From an uncultured Lachnospiraceae bacterium (lineage in GTDB: Bacteria; Bacillota; Clostridia; Lachnospirales; Lachnospiraceae): a stretch of DNA of 13,996 bases. Location of the stretch: positions 1-13,996 of the forward strand of contig CAJUOE010000233.1 of assembly GCA_910587895.1 (NCBI GenBank), in the 5' to 3' direction. Below are positions 7,601 to 13,996 of the stretch, in pieces. The notes below the pieces were generated by a model that searched no databases, was not told the origin of the DNA, and saw only the letters and a program-made list of their open reading frames with translations. The stretch's first letter is position 1; the number at the start of each line of letters is the position of its first letter. Made by a program: the position numbers and the translations under genes.

Positions 7601-8206
7601 GTAGAGGAATTCATTTTTCAGAAAATTGCAGGGCTTTTGGAGAGCGGCGAAAAGCTTAACCGCGTTTGCAGGCTGGGCTTTTTGAAGTGGTGCGCAACGA
7701 AAGAGAAGGCGACGCCACGGGAATGGAAGCTGGCAGAGCCCATTCTGGAAGAGCTTGTGCGTGAGGAATGCTGTTTTGCATTTTTTAAGTCCCTGCCGGC
7801 GAGGCTGCAGGAAAAATATATGTTCCATGACCGCATCATGGTAGAATACCGCACGACGCCGCAGGCGAAGGTATACATAAATTACCTTCCCGTCGGTCAC
7901 ACGAAATATGTGGAGCAGGAAATGAAACAGATGTACGATGGGATTTTTGCGAAGGAGTTCCTTGTATTTTACGAGGAAAACATACCATACTACATCAAAG
8001 AGGAGCTTGACGGGGAGTACAAGGTGACCGAGAGCGGTCAGGTTGTGAAACAGAACATTGCAAATGACGGTGAGGAGAGCCGCCCGGTGCAGATTGATGA
8101 TATGATGGCGGCATGGCACATGAAAGATGAGGCCGCGCTTTTGAAATTGCTGGAGGCCTATGGACAGGAAGATGAGATGGTAAAACGGGAATTTACGTTG
8201 CTGTAA
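4661..8206 (+). CDS. large DUF5717-like protein: beta domains plus helical repeats
   Basis: About 1181 aa. The open frame reaches back to 4343, but that part is antisense to the aminotransferase and lies upstream of the promoter. TTG 4661 has AGGTGG five bases upstream and gives an N-terminus (MQRIIEELAAGK) like the family; GTG 4652 is the alternative. Residues ~25-114 form a beta-rich module (KLEIEMIEGVVYKGEFTI ... GEYVLPFSVSIG), a helical linker follows, and a second beta module lies at ~210-293 (HFSLEVSTDG ... EEVTICV). From ~300 to ~1110 the protein is almost all helical with repeated Trp/Tyr/Leu-rich hairpins, like TPR/solenoid repeats. No signal peptide or membrane segment is visible, so it should be cytosolic. 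I recall this family as DUF5717, next to DUF5716 in Lachnospiraceae, with unknown function. The solenoid suggests a scaffold for the proteins encoded downstream. Confidence 0.8.
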   Translation: MQRIIEELAAGKCERQFSLLQFAPEKLEIEMIEGVVYKGEFTISNSEGIPVECTVCSTSPRMKCLQAEFKGTEVTQKFEFHSEGLASGQKQEGEFHIISDQGEYVLPFSVSIGKDYPAGLQGKVKSVFEFANLARISYDDAVRVFSQPEFENVFAPGEMEQQLVFRGLRHKPCTRTQVEEFLIASRKKKRVFFEVEEAKREFHGVTETRKQAIVLKKEEWGHFSLEVSTDGDMIKPVKTRITDEDFVGSRTTVEYLIEPGELHTGKNYGRITLQTPFQKEEVTICVTKDVVHREHPLWEIQKKQRMLVKDYLLFGTHKLANIMWVKQTLKNLEELQELMPGNLWYFLAKAQVYFAGKQRQKAEWVLNSFPRNKVDKESPLYAYYLYLCTLRDPEPGYISKCTGKIRKIYNKYQEEPVLLWILLFLDEDLNYSKGKKLDIIARYIRRGKESVLLLLEAWRILEKEPYLLGRITRFEKKVLYFAVKHKAMTKGVAEQLMKLIPEIPVFDNIWYQVLCACYEADPGRECLQAICSYCIKGQRYGKEYWKWYHPGVMQELRIAGLHEAWVRSAGREQMQKLPRQIVFYFQSYSNFAGEAEALLYQSMIENKTQWKNIWPHYTKNIQEFALKQMQGGRIDRALAAIYGEVLTPELLTLENAKDMAKALFACEVRCENPNVRNLIVCEHVLEKEQVAPVVHGKAYVNIYGSSYQILLEDARGRRFVPDEEPVVTPLLDSGKFLAQGIACAQDKLPFLLKYFDKKKIWQTFEEEDLAYLQILINAPEISVSYRRELKQQMIAYYYDNYNGEALDEFLAAISFEGIGSGEREKIMRLLVARRHYRRVYELLQRYGTEYISPSKLVYVICHRMDELEQEGQEDVDDFLLELCRAAFVHGKYNERILIYLGHHFEGAFGEMLKLWEASCNFELDTYKLEERCLCRSLYTGDFSTLMGKVFESYVRNSGREIVILAYLSRMAHQYVVRDAVVEEFIFQKIAGLLESGEKLNRVCRLGFLKWCATKEKATPREWKLAEPILEELVREECCFAFFKSLPARLQEKYMFHDRIMVEYRTTPQAKVYINYLPVGHTKYVEQEMKQMYDGIFAKEFLVFYEENIPYYIKEELDGEYKVTESGQVVKQNIANDGEESRPVQIDDMMAAWHMKDEAALLKLLEAYGQEDEMVKREFTLL

Positions 8207-8223
8207 GCGCCATGGAGGTAGAA

Positions 8224-9459
8224 ATGAGACCGACGAAAGAGGAATGGTATATCGGAATAGAGGCAGGAAAGCAGTGGACGCAGGTGAGCTGCTACCACGC
8301 CGGCGTCGCGGAGCCGGAGACGAAGAGTACGCTCGCAGGCTCACAGCTCTATCAGATTCCTACGGCAATCTGTAAGCGCAAACAGAGCGGGCAGTGGTGC
8401 ATCGGCGAGGAAGGAAGGCGTCTGGCAAAAGCGGAGGAAGGATATTATGCTGCGGATCTTTTGACGCGTGCATTCCAGAAGGAAACCGTTATGCTGGACC
8501 GCGCGTATGCGGCGGAAGACTTGTTGAGCGTTTTTTTTCGCAAGCTGCTCAGGCTGGCGTTTCCGGCGAAGGGAATCGGCGCGGTGACAAAATGCGTGTT
8601 TTCCCTGGAGGAAATTACGGAGGAATCGGTGGCATTCTTATATCAGTTTGCGGAAAAACTGGGATTTTCGAGAGAACAGATTCAGATTCAGGATCACAGG
8701 GAGAGCTTTTACGCCTATGTCGTCTCGCAGGAGGCGTCACTCTGGAAACAGCAGGTATTGCTGTTTGAAGAGGAAGGAAACGGCGTTTACTGCCGGGCGC
8801 TTTCCTGTGACCGCAGGACGCAGCCGATGATTGTCGAGGTTGGGGAGGCGTTTTTGGGAAAGCTGCCGGAGGACGAAACACAGAAGGATAAAGAGTTTGC
8901 GGAAATGGTCAAACAGGCGTTGGCGGGCAGGATTGTAACGGCAATCTACCTGATTGGCTCCGGTTTTGAGGGAGACTGGATGAAGGATTCCTTACAGCTG
9001 ATCTGCCGCAACCGCCGGGCATTTCAGGGGAAGAATCTCTACACGAAGGGCGCGTGTTACGCCGGGGCATTATCAATGCACGGGGACGAGGCGCAGACCG
9101 TGTATTTCTGTGATTATAAGGTGCGGGAAAACATCATGCTCAAAGCAGTGCGGGGAGATATGGAATTTTTCTATCCGCTTGTGGAGGCTGGGAGCAACCG
9201 TCACCAGGTAAATAAGCAGCTGCGCATCCTGATAGAAGGGGAGCCGACGCTGGAGGTCTGGATTCAGGAGCCGGGGAGCAAGGAGGCAAGGGTTGAGAGC
9301 ATGGAGCTTTCCGGGCTCACCATTCTGAAACAGGAACGCCGCAGGTTATCGTTACACGTCTTCTGCGGGGAGAAAGGCAGGCTTTTCCTCAAAGCGCAGG
9401 ATTTGGGGAGCGGCTCCATGCGCCCGTCGGGGGAGCAGGAATGGGAGTTCGAAATATAG
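8224..9459 (+). CDS. diverged Hsp70/actin-fold protein (DUF5716-like)
   Basis: 411 aa. ATG 8224 is preferred over ATG 8212 because GGAGG (8214-8218) sits 5 bases before it. It begins 17 bases after the preceding stop. Hsp70-like landmarks in order: YIGIEAGKQWTQV near residue 9 (phosphate-1 position, where Hsp70 has IGIDLGTT); VTKCVFSLEEITEESV near 121; LLFEEEGNGVY near 179 (phosphate-2 position); IYLIGSGFEGDWM near 241 and ACYAGAL near 277 (adenosine region). A C-terminal beta part ends FCGEKGRLFLKAQDLGSG near 380-397, resembling the Hsp70 substrate-domain pattern 'FDIDANGIL.V.A.D..TG'. Asp residues expected at both phosphate loops are Glu here, so hydrolysis may be slow or absent. From memory this is the DUF5716 family. 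I infer a chaperone-like or nucleotide-switch subunit of the complex. Confidence 0.75.
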   Translation: MRPTKEEWYIGIEAGKQWTQVSCYHAGVAEPETKSTLAGSQLYQIPTAICKRKQSGQWCIGEEGRRLAKAEEGYYAADLLTRAFQKETVMLDRAYAAEDLLSVFFRKLLRLAFPAKGIGAVTKCVFSLEEITEESVAFLYQFAEKLGFSREQIQIQDHRESFYAYVVSQEASLWKQQVLLFEEEGNGVYCRALSCDRRTQPMIVEVGEAFLGKLPEDETQKDKEFAEMVKQALAGRIVTAIYLIGSGFEGDWMKDSLQLICRNRRAFQGKNLYTKGACYAGALSMHGDEAQTVYFCDYKVRENIMLKAVRGDMEFFYPLVEAGSNRHQVNKQLRILIEGEPTLEVWIQEPGSKEARVESMELSGLTILKQERRRLSLHVFCGEKGRLFLKAQDLGSGSMRPSGEQEWEFEI

Positions 9460-9474
9460 GAATGGAGAAGGACA

Positions 9475-10212
9475 ATGGGCAGAATGTGGATATGCGAAGG
9501 GCAGCTGGCAGAAAGGCCTTTGCTGATAAATGCGAGTGTAAGCTTGTATTCCTTTGAGGAATTGTGTTATTATCTATATCATAATGCAGAATCTGTGGAG
9601 GAGAGTTTTTATAATGAGGAGTTCTGCCGGTGGATTGCGCAGGAACTGGATATGCCGCAGCTGGCAGAGCAGCTTAGGGATGGAATAGAGAAAGGCAAAA
9701 GCGGCGGCTTTTGCATGGAACAGATACTGACTGCCGGAGGATTGTACAGCCATAAGGAGATAAGCGCAGCGGTTTCGATTGTGCAGAGCATGGAGAGCAC
9801 GGGGCCTGCCCAGCGTGCAAAGCTCAGGGGCGACCGTTTCCTTAAAGCCGGCAAATACCGCAAGGCTTGGCTGGAATATCAGAAAGCTCTGGAAGAAGAG
9901 GATGATCTGTTATTTCAGAGCCGGGTCTGGCATAATATGGGAACGATGTATGCCAGGCAGTTCTTATTTGAGGCTGCCGGGGAATGTTATAAGCGCGCGC
10001 ATGATACCGGACAGCAGACAAAGAGCAGCGAGGCGCATCTGCTGGCGCTTACCTTCCGGGACGAGCAGGCGAAAAGGCAGGGAGCGGGCAGTATGGATAA
10101 GCCGCTTCGCAGGCTGCGGGAAATGAAAGCGTCCGGCGATCGCATCGGATATGAGGGAATGATAGAAGATTTGTTGCAGCAGTTGAGAGTCGAATACAGG
10201 AAAAGTGAGTAG
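9475..10212 (+). CDS. small TPR protein
   Basis: 245 aa. ATG 9475 has GGAG (9464-9467) seven bases upstream, and the gene starts 15 bases after the preceding stop. The N-terminal ~105 residues are mainly helical, with aromatic clusters (SLYSFEELCYYLYHNAESVEE), and match nothing I recognise. Two tetratricopeptide-like repeats follow: ~115-144 (AKLRGDRFLKAGKYRKAWLEYQKAL) and ~149-178 (SRVWHNMGTMYARQFLFEAAGECYKRA). Then comes a charged helical tail. No signal peptide or membrane segment is visible. TPRs commonly bind chaperone tails or peptide motifs, so its place straight after the Hsp70-like gene suggests a cochaperone or adaptor role. That role is inference only. Confidence 0.8.
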   Translation: MGRMWICEGQLAERPLLINASVSLYSFEELCYYLYHNAESVEESFYNEEFCRWIAQELDMPQLAEQLRDGIEKGKSGGFCMEQILTAGGLYSHKEISAAVSIVQSMESTGPAQRAKLRGDRFLKAGKYRKAWLEYQKALEEEDDLLFQSRVWHNMGTMYARQFLFEAAGECYKRAHDTGQQTKSSEAHLLALTFRDEQAKRQGAGSMDKPLRRLREMKASGDRIGYEGMIEDLLQQLRVEYRKSE

Positions 10213-10214
10213 AG

Positions 10215-11432
10215 ATGGGATTATTCAGGAAAAAGAAGAGACCAAAATATGTAGATGAATTATGGGGATATGACGGCACGCCGGCGCAGGCGCCTGAACC
10301 GCAGGGAAACAAGGCGGCGGCAAAAAGCAAAAGCAGGGAGGCTGTGCAAAAGCATACGGCAAAGCCGGAGAAAAACGTGGCGATGGAGTATTGCGAGCAG
10401 ATCCTTACGGCGGCAAAGGCCCTGGAGGAGACGAAACGAGATTACAAGACGGTGACTGATTACCTGACCGACATCCAGAAGATAGAAGAGCTGCCGGAAA
10501 AGGAATTTGCGGAGATTCAGGAAGTTGCCCAGAATGTGATGGAGCTGAATAAGTCGCGGGATTCCTACCTCAACAAATCCAAAAATATCTCAGATTCCCA
10601 GTTTGCCCAGATGGAGCAGCTGAGTGATCAGATGCCGGCGATTATCAAACGCCTGAAAGAGAACGAGGCATATCAGAATACCGTAAAGCGTGATATGCAG
10701 TACCTGGAGGGCGAGCGTGAGGAATGGCGGTATTATAAAGAGGCGCTGGAGCAGGAAAGCCATGTGCTGCGCAGGCTTTTGATGGTTCTGGCCGGTGTTT
10801 TCGTGGCGGGGGCAATCCTGATTATAACGCTTGGACTGGTGATTCCCTTTGACATTACGCTGCCGTTTCTGATTGAGACGTTTGTCGTCGCCCTGATTGG
10901 GATCGGAATGGTCTGGCGGCTGCAGAATGACGGCACGGATATCAAGCGTTCACAGTTGAATATCAACCGTGCCATTACGCTGTTGAACAAGATTACCTTT
11001 AAGTATGTGAATGTCACAAACGCAGTCGATTATGCCTGCGAGAAATACCATGCGAAGAATTCCTATGAGCTCAATTATATCTGGGAGCAGTACCTCGAAG
11101 AGGTGCGGGAGCGCGAAAAATACCAGAAGACGAACGATGAACTGGAGTATTTCAACGACAAGCTGATGATGATGCTGCACAGATACCACCTCTACGATAC
11201 CAAAATATGGATTTATCAGGCGCAGGCTTTGCTGGATAAGAAGGAGATGGTGGAGGTAAAGCATGAGCTTTTGGTGCGTCGGCAGAAATTGCGTGCGACG
11301 ATGGAAGAACAGATTGCAAATATTCAGAAAGCGAAAAAGGATATCCTTAAAATTGTCAAGGAACATCCCGGCAATGAGAGTGAGATTAAAGGAATTCTCA
11401 AATCTCTGGATGAAATGTGCGGGTTAGCCTAG
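10215..11432 (+). CDS. coiled-coil protein with a central membrane hairpin
   Basis: 405 aa, starting 2 bases after the TPR gene's stop and so probably translationally coupled. The N-terminus is basic (MGLFRKKKRPKYVDELWGYDG) with a Pro/Ala/Lys-rich linker to ~53. A helical coiled-coil region spans ~57-186. Two membrane segments at ~187-209 and ~217-235 are joined by a short IPFDITLP turn. A long cytosolic helical/coiled-coil domain fills ~240-400. With only a short loop between the helices, both ends should face the cytoplasm. I know no named family for it. As the only membrane protein of the operon it probably anchors the complex. Confidence 0.78.
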   Translation: MGLFRKKKRPKYVDELWGYDGTPAQAPEPQGNKAAAKSKSREAVQKHTAKPEKNVAMEYCEQILTAAKALEETKRDYKTVTDYLTDIQKIEELPEKEFAEIQEVAQNVMELNKSRDSYLNKSKNISDSQFAQMEQLSDQMPAIIKRLKENEAYQNTVKRDMQYLEGEREEWRYYKEALEQESHVLRRLLMVLAGVFVAGAILIITLGLVIPFDITLPFLIETFVVALIGIGMVWRLQNDGTDIKRSQLNINRAITLLNKITFKYVNVTNAVDYACEKYHAKNSYELNYIWEQYLEEVREREKYQKTNDELEYFNDKLMMMLHRYHLYDTKIWIYQAQALLDKKEMVEVKHELLVRRQKLRATMEEQIANIQKAKKDILKIVKEHPGNESEIKGILKSLDEMCGLA

Positions 11433-11452
11433 AATATTGAGATAAGATGAAG

Positions 11453-11526
11453 TATAATCTAATAAACAGATAAATTTTATATCATATGATTCATTCCATG
11501 ATCTGAACATTAAGGAGGAAAACGGT
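11453..11526 (+). promoter_or_regulatory. leader of the histidine kinase gene: candidate -10 and strong SD
   Basis: TATAAT occurs at 11453-11458 without a convincing -35 at the right distance. A 10-bp perfect palindrome ATCATATGAT lies at 11481-11490. A near-ideal SD, TAAGGAGG (11511-11518), sits 8 bases before ATG 11527. No terminator is visible between the preceding operon and this gene, so read-through is possible. Confidence 0.4.
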
Positions 11527-13947
11527 ATGTACCATTGCCATGTAAATTTTTATCTGCTGGGTCAGCAGAGTGGACTATTTGAAAAATTAAAAGAAATGTC
11601 CCCGATGGAGCATTTTACGCATGAATATCTGGAAAGCCCCAGGCCGGAGGAAACGCTGGCGGCAAAGGCGGATGTGATTCTTGCTGATTTGCGTGATCTG
11701 GATGCAAAGGAAACAGTACAGCAATTGATTCGTGCGAAATCCAAAGAGGGGCAGCTTATCCTGCTGGCAGAGAAGGAGCAGATTAGCAGTTTGGAGGAGT
11801 ATTATACAGAGATTAAGGATATATGGAGTTTCCCGATGTCGGAGGCGGAAATTCAGTTTCATTTCTTAAGATGGCAGCAGGAATACAGGATGAGCAAGGA
11901 TTTCTGGGAGACGAGCAGCTTTCTGGAAGCCACGATTGACAATACGCCCAACCTGATCTGGTATAAGGACAAAGACGGCATCCATGAGAAGGTGAATAAC
12001 AGTTTTTGCAAGACGGTGAATAAGACCAAACAGCAAGTGCAGGGGCGCGGCCACGCCTATATCTGGGATGTGGAGCAGGATGACCCTGCATGTATTGAGT
12101 CCGAGCGCGAGGTTATGGAAAGCAAGAAGACCTTTGTCTCGGAGGAGATTATACAGACAGGCGCGGGAATGAGGACGCTTACAACCTATAAATCCCCACT
12201 TTACGATCTGGACGGCAGCGTGATGGGAACCGTAGGCGTGGCGATTGACGTCACGCAGGAGCGGATTTACGAGCAGGAAATCATACAGCAGAACCAGATG
12301 ATGGAAAAGGTATTTACCAATATCGACTGCGGTGTTATGCTGCATACGCTGGATGGAAAACGCGTGATCAGCACGAACCGCGCGGCTCTTACAATTCTGG
12401 GCTATGAGTCTCTGGAAGAAATGATGGCGGACGGGTTTGACATGATTGCGAATACCGTTATGGAGGAAGATAAAGGAAAGCTCCGAAAGGCCATCCAGAC
12501 GCTGGAAAAAGAGGGGGATACGGTCAGCATTGAGTACCGTGCGCAGCATAAGGATGGGAACATCCGGCATATAATGGGCAATGTCAAGCTCATAAAACAG
12601 AACGGGGAGATGATGTACCAGCGTTTCCTGTTAGACTGTACGGCGCAGAAAATCCAGGAGGAGAAGAAAGAAAAACAGCAGCAGGAGCTGATTCACGCAC
12701 TCAGCATTGACTATCGCATTGTCTGCTGTTATGACCTTGATCAGGATAAAGGAATACCCCTTCGCTGCAACGACGAAGAGGGGGCTGCTTTTGCGATTAA
12801 CAAGAATGGAATCATTTCTTTCCGTGATAGTTTGAAGCGTTACATAGAAGAATTTGTCCATGAGGATGACCGTGAACTGGTAAAAGAAGCTGTCCAGATA
12901 GAGAACCTCAAAAAGGAACTGGGAGACAAGAACCAGCATTATGTAAATTACAGGGCTGTCGTAGGGGGAGAGACAAAGTATTTCCAATTGAAGATAGTGC
13001 GTACGGGCAAATGGATAAAGAATAGCGGCGTTGTCCTGGGAATCCGCTGTGTGGATGAGGAGACCCGCAATGAAATGGAGAAAAAGACATTGCTTGAAAA
13101 TGCCCTCATGCAGGCGAACCGGGCAAACAAGGCAAAGAGTATTTTCCTGTCGAATATGTCGCATGATATCCGCACGCCGATGAATGCGATTGTGGGCTTT
13201 ACGGCGCTTGCGATTACGCATGTGGACGACAGGGAGCAGGTGGAGGAATATCTGAAGAAGATTATGACTTCCGGCAACCACCTCCTCAGCCTGATCAATG
13301 ACGTCCTGGATATGAGCCGCATTGAGAGCGGCAAGATACGCCTGGATGAAAAAGACTGCAGCCTGCCGGATATCCTGCATGAGCTGCGCAATATCCTTCA
13401 GGCGGATATCCGCGCAAAGCAGCTTGATTTGTATATAGACGCTGTGGACGTTAAGAACGAGGAGATTATCTGTGACAAGCTGCGGCTGAACCAGGTACTG
13501 TTAAACCTCCTGGGCAATGCCGTCAAGTATACGGGCGCAGGCGGCATGGTTAGCCTGCGGATTATCGAAAGGGCCGGCGCGCCGGAAGGTTATGCACAAG
13601 GCGATGGAAAGCAGATCTGGATCTTCGAAACGATAGGTTCTGATACAGGATATAGAATGAAGAACCAGGAAACAGGACTTTATGCAGCTGCAGGCGATAC
13701 CAAGAATGGGGCGAAGGTTTGTCAGAATGAACTGGATGCCTTTACGAGTCTGCAGGTATGGGCAACAGAAGCAGAGATTCTTGCTGCCCCGGGATCACCG
13801 CTTTCAAAAGTGGAAGACGAAGACTGGTTCCGAAGCCTGGCTGATCAGAACCAGTGTCTGGCAGTAAGCGGCGGCAGTATGGAAGAAAACGCGGAAATTG
13901 CTACCTGGAGTTTGAAAAGCAGGCAATCGCCCACAGCGTGCGGCTGA
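11527..13947 (+). CDS. cytoplasmic multi-PAS histidine kinase, HATPase truncated and joined to a ricin-like lectin sequence
   Basis: 806 aa. Residues ~1-120 resemble a receiver-like fold (VILADLRD, LILLAEKE, IWSFPMSE). PAS-like domains follow at ~131-245 (NTPNLIWYKDKDG, FVSEEIIQ, VGVAIDVTQER), ~258-375 and, weakly, ~390-510. The HisKA domain has its phospho-acceptor H546 in FLSNMSHDIRTPMNAIVGF. The HATPase starts with the N-box LRLNQVLLNLLGNAVKYT (~653-669) but stops after ERAGAPEGYA (690). The expected DTGIGM, F-box and GTGLG blocks are absent. Residues 691-806 instead read like a ricin-B/QxW lectin (QIWIF ... MKNQETGLYAAAGDTKNGAKV ... LQVW ... NQCLAVSGGSMEENAEIATW). Codons such as AGA, ACA and GGA become commoner past the join at ~13597. 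No membrane segment is visible. As read, it cannot bind ATP normally. Either a gene fusion or an assembly chimera. Confidence 0.72.
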   Translation: MYHCHVNFYLLGQQSGLFEKLKEMSPMEHFTHEYLESPRPEETLAAKADVILADLRDLDAKETVQQLIRAKSKEGQLILLAEKEQISSLEEYYTEIKDIWSFPMSEAEIQFHFLRWQQEYRMSKDFWETSSFLEATIDNTPNLIWYKDKDGIHEKVNNSFCKTVNKTKQQVQGRGHAYIWDVEQDDPACIESEREVMESKKTFVSEEIIQTGAGMRTLTTYKSPLYDLDGSVMGTVGVAIDVTQERIYEQEIIQQNQMMEKVFTNIDCGVMLHTLDGKRVISTNRAALTILGYESLEEMMADGFDMIANTVMEEDKGKLRKAIQTLEKEGDTVSIEYRAQHKDGNIRHIMGNVKLIKQNGEMMYQRFLLDCTAQKIQEEKKEKQQQELIHALSIDYRIVCCYDLDQDKGIPLRCNDEEGAAFAINKNGIISFRDSLKRYIEEFVHEDDRELVKEAVQIENLKKELGDKNQHYVNYRAVVGGETKYFQLKIVRTGKWIKNSGVVLGIRCVDEETRNEMEKKTLLENALMQANRANKAKSIFLSNMSHDIRTPMNAIVGFTALAITHVDDREQVEEYLKKIMTSGNHLLSLINDVLDMSRIESGKIRLDEKDCSLPDILHELRNILQADIRAKQLDLYIDAVDVKNEEIICDKLRLNQVLLNLLGNAVKYTGAGGMVSLRIIERAGAPEGYAQGDGKQIWIFETIGSDTGYRMKNQETGLYAAAGDTKNGAKVCQNELDAFTSLQVWATEAEILAAPGSPLSKVEDEDWFRSLADQNQCLAVSGGSMEENAEIATWSLKSRQSPTACG

Positions 13948-13973
13948 TGAAGGAACTGCTGCCTTTGCTTTAA
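13597..13973 (+). other. ricin-B-like (QxW) segment with a frame switch at its end
   Basis: The frame of the kinase carries the lectin-like pattern to 13947 (QxW at residues 696-698 and 743-745, 47 apart, typical of beta-trefoil repeats). From about 13909 a second frame, two bases on, reads YLEFEKQAIAHSVRLMKELL to TAA at 13971-13973, which looks like a natural C-terminal helix. This suggests a one-base-scale frameshift, or the 3' end of a different gene such as a lectin-bearing glycosidase. The bases after 13973 hold nothing I can interpret. Confidence 0.4.
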
Positions 13974-13996
13974 ACATTTTTTGGAACAGATATCCG

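Noticed and set aside
7559..8344. 261-aa open frame on the minus strand
   Set aside because: It spans the junction of two well-supported plus-strand genes and shows no domain signal or start site.
12631..13380. 249-aa open frame on the minus strand
   Set aside because: It is a shadow of the histidine kinase. The sense frame carries clear PAS and HisKA motifs over the same bases.
1..13996. CRISPR array, tRNA or rRNA genes, transposase
   Set aside because: No regularly spaced short repeats, cloverleaf-like or rRNA-like sequence, or intact transposase frame was found. R1-R3 are too few and too far apart to be CRISPR.

Overview
The window looks like chromosomal DNA from a gut Clostridia species, most likely a Lachnospiraceae member. 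This rests on family resemblance recalled from memory: an Rpn-type PD-(D/E)XK protein with an 'EG-repeat' tail, a DUF4367-type membrane protein, a small secreted protein of a Lachnospiraceae type, and the large/Hsp70-like gene pair usually labelled DUF5717/DUF5716. Low-GC Gram-positive Shine-Dalgarno sites and TTTACA/TATAAT-type promoters agree with it. No tRNA, rRNA, CRISPR array or intact transposase is visible.

Left region (1-3411, accessory-like). A broken Rpn-family nuclease gene (in-frame TGA at 38-40) ends at a good terminator. A 611-base gene-poor stretch follows. It holds a candidate small transcript with a strong 13-bp hairpin and two copies, exactly 200 bp apart, of a short repeat (R1, R2). 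The repeat has a hairpin core and an SD-like G-run in front of an 8-codon mini-ORF. Next comes a DUF4367-like single-pass membrane protein with a very acidic, Trp-rich N-terminal half, and then a third, inverted and palindromic copy of the repeat (R3). After R3 lie a small Sec-secreted protein and, 3 bases later, a 29-codon hydrophobic mini-protein whose end overlaps the next gene on the opposite strand.

Middle (3395-4492, minus strand). This is an orphan fold-type I PLP aminotransferase of the HisC/CobD type with all key residues. It is divergent from the large operon. The intervening region carries a near-consensus sigma-A promoter (TTTACA-17-TATAAT) reading rightward.

Core operon (4661-11432). 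Four collinear genes have gaps of only 17, 15 and 2 bases: a ~1181-aa beta-domain plus helical-repeat protein (DUF5717-like), a diverged Hsp70/actin-fold protein (DUF5716-like), a small TPR protein, and a coiled-coil membrane-hairpin protein. The combination suggests one assembly: an Hsp70-like nucleotide switch, TPR/helical scaffolds and a membrane anchor. Its function is unknown to me. It is the best candidate for an undescribed system here.

Right region (11527-13996). A cytoplasmic multi-PAS histidine kinase starts normally but loses the HATPase domain straight after its N-box. From about 13597 the frame continues into a QxW, ricin-B-like lectin sequence and stops at 13947, while a second frame reads on to a stop at 13973. 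This is either a real gene fusion/recombination or a chimeric assembly near the window end.
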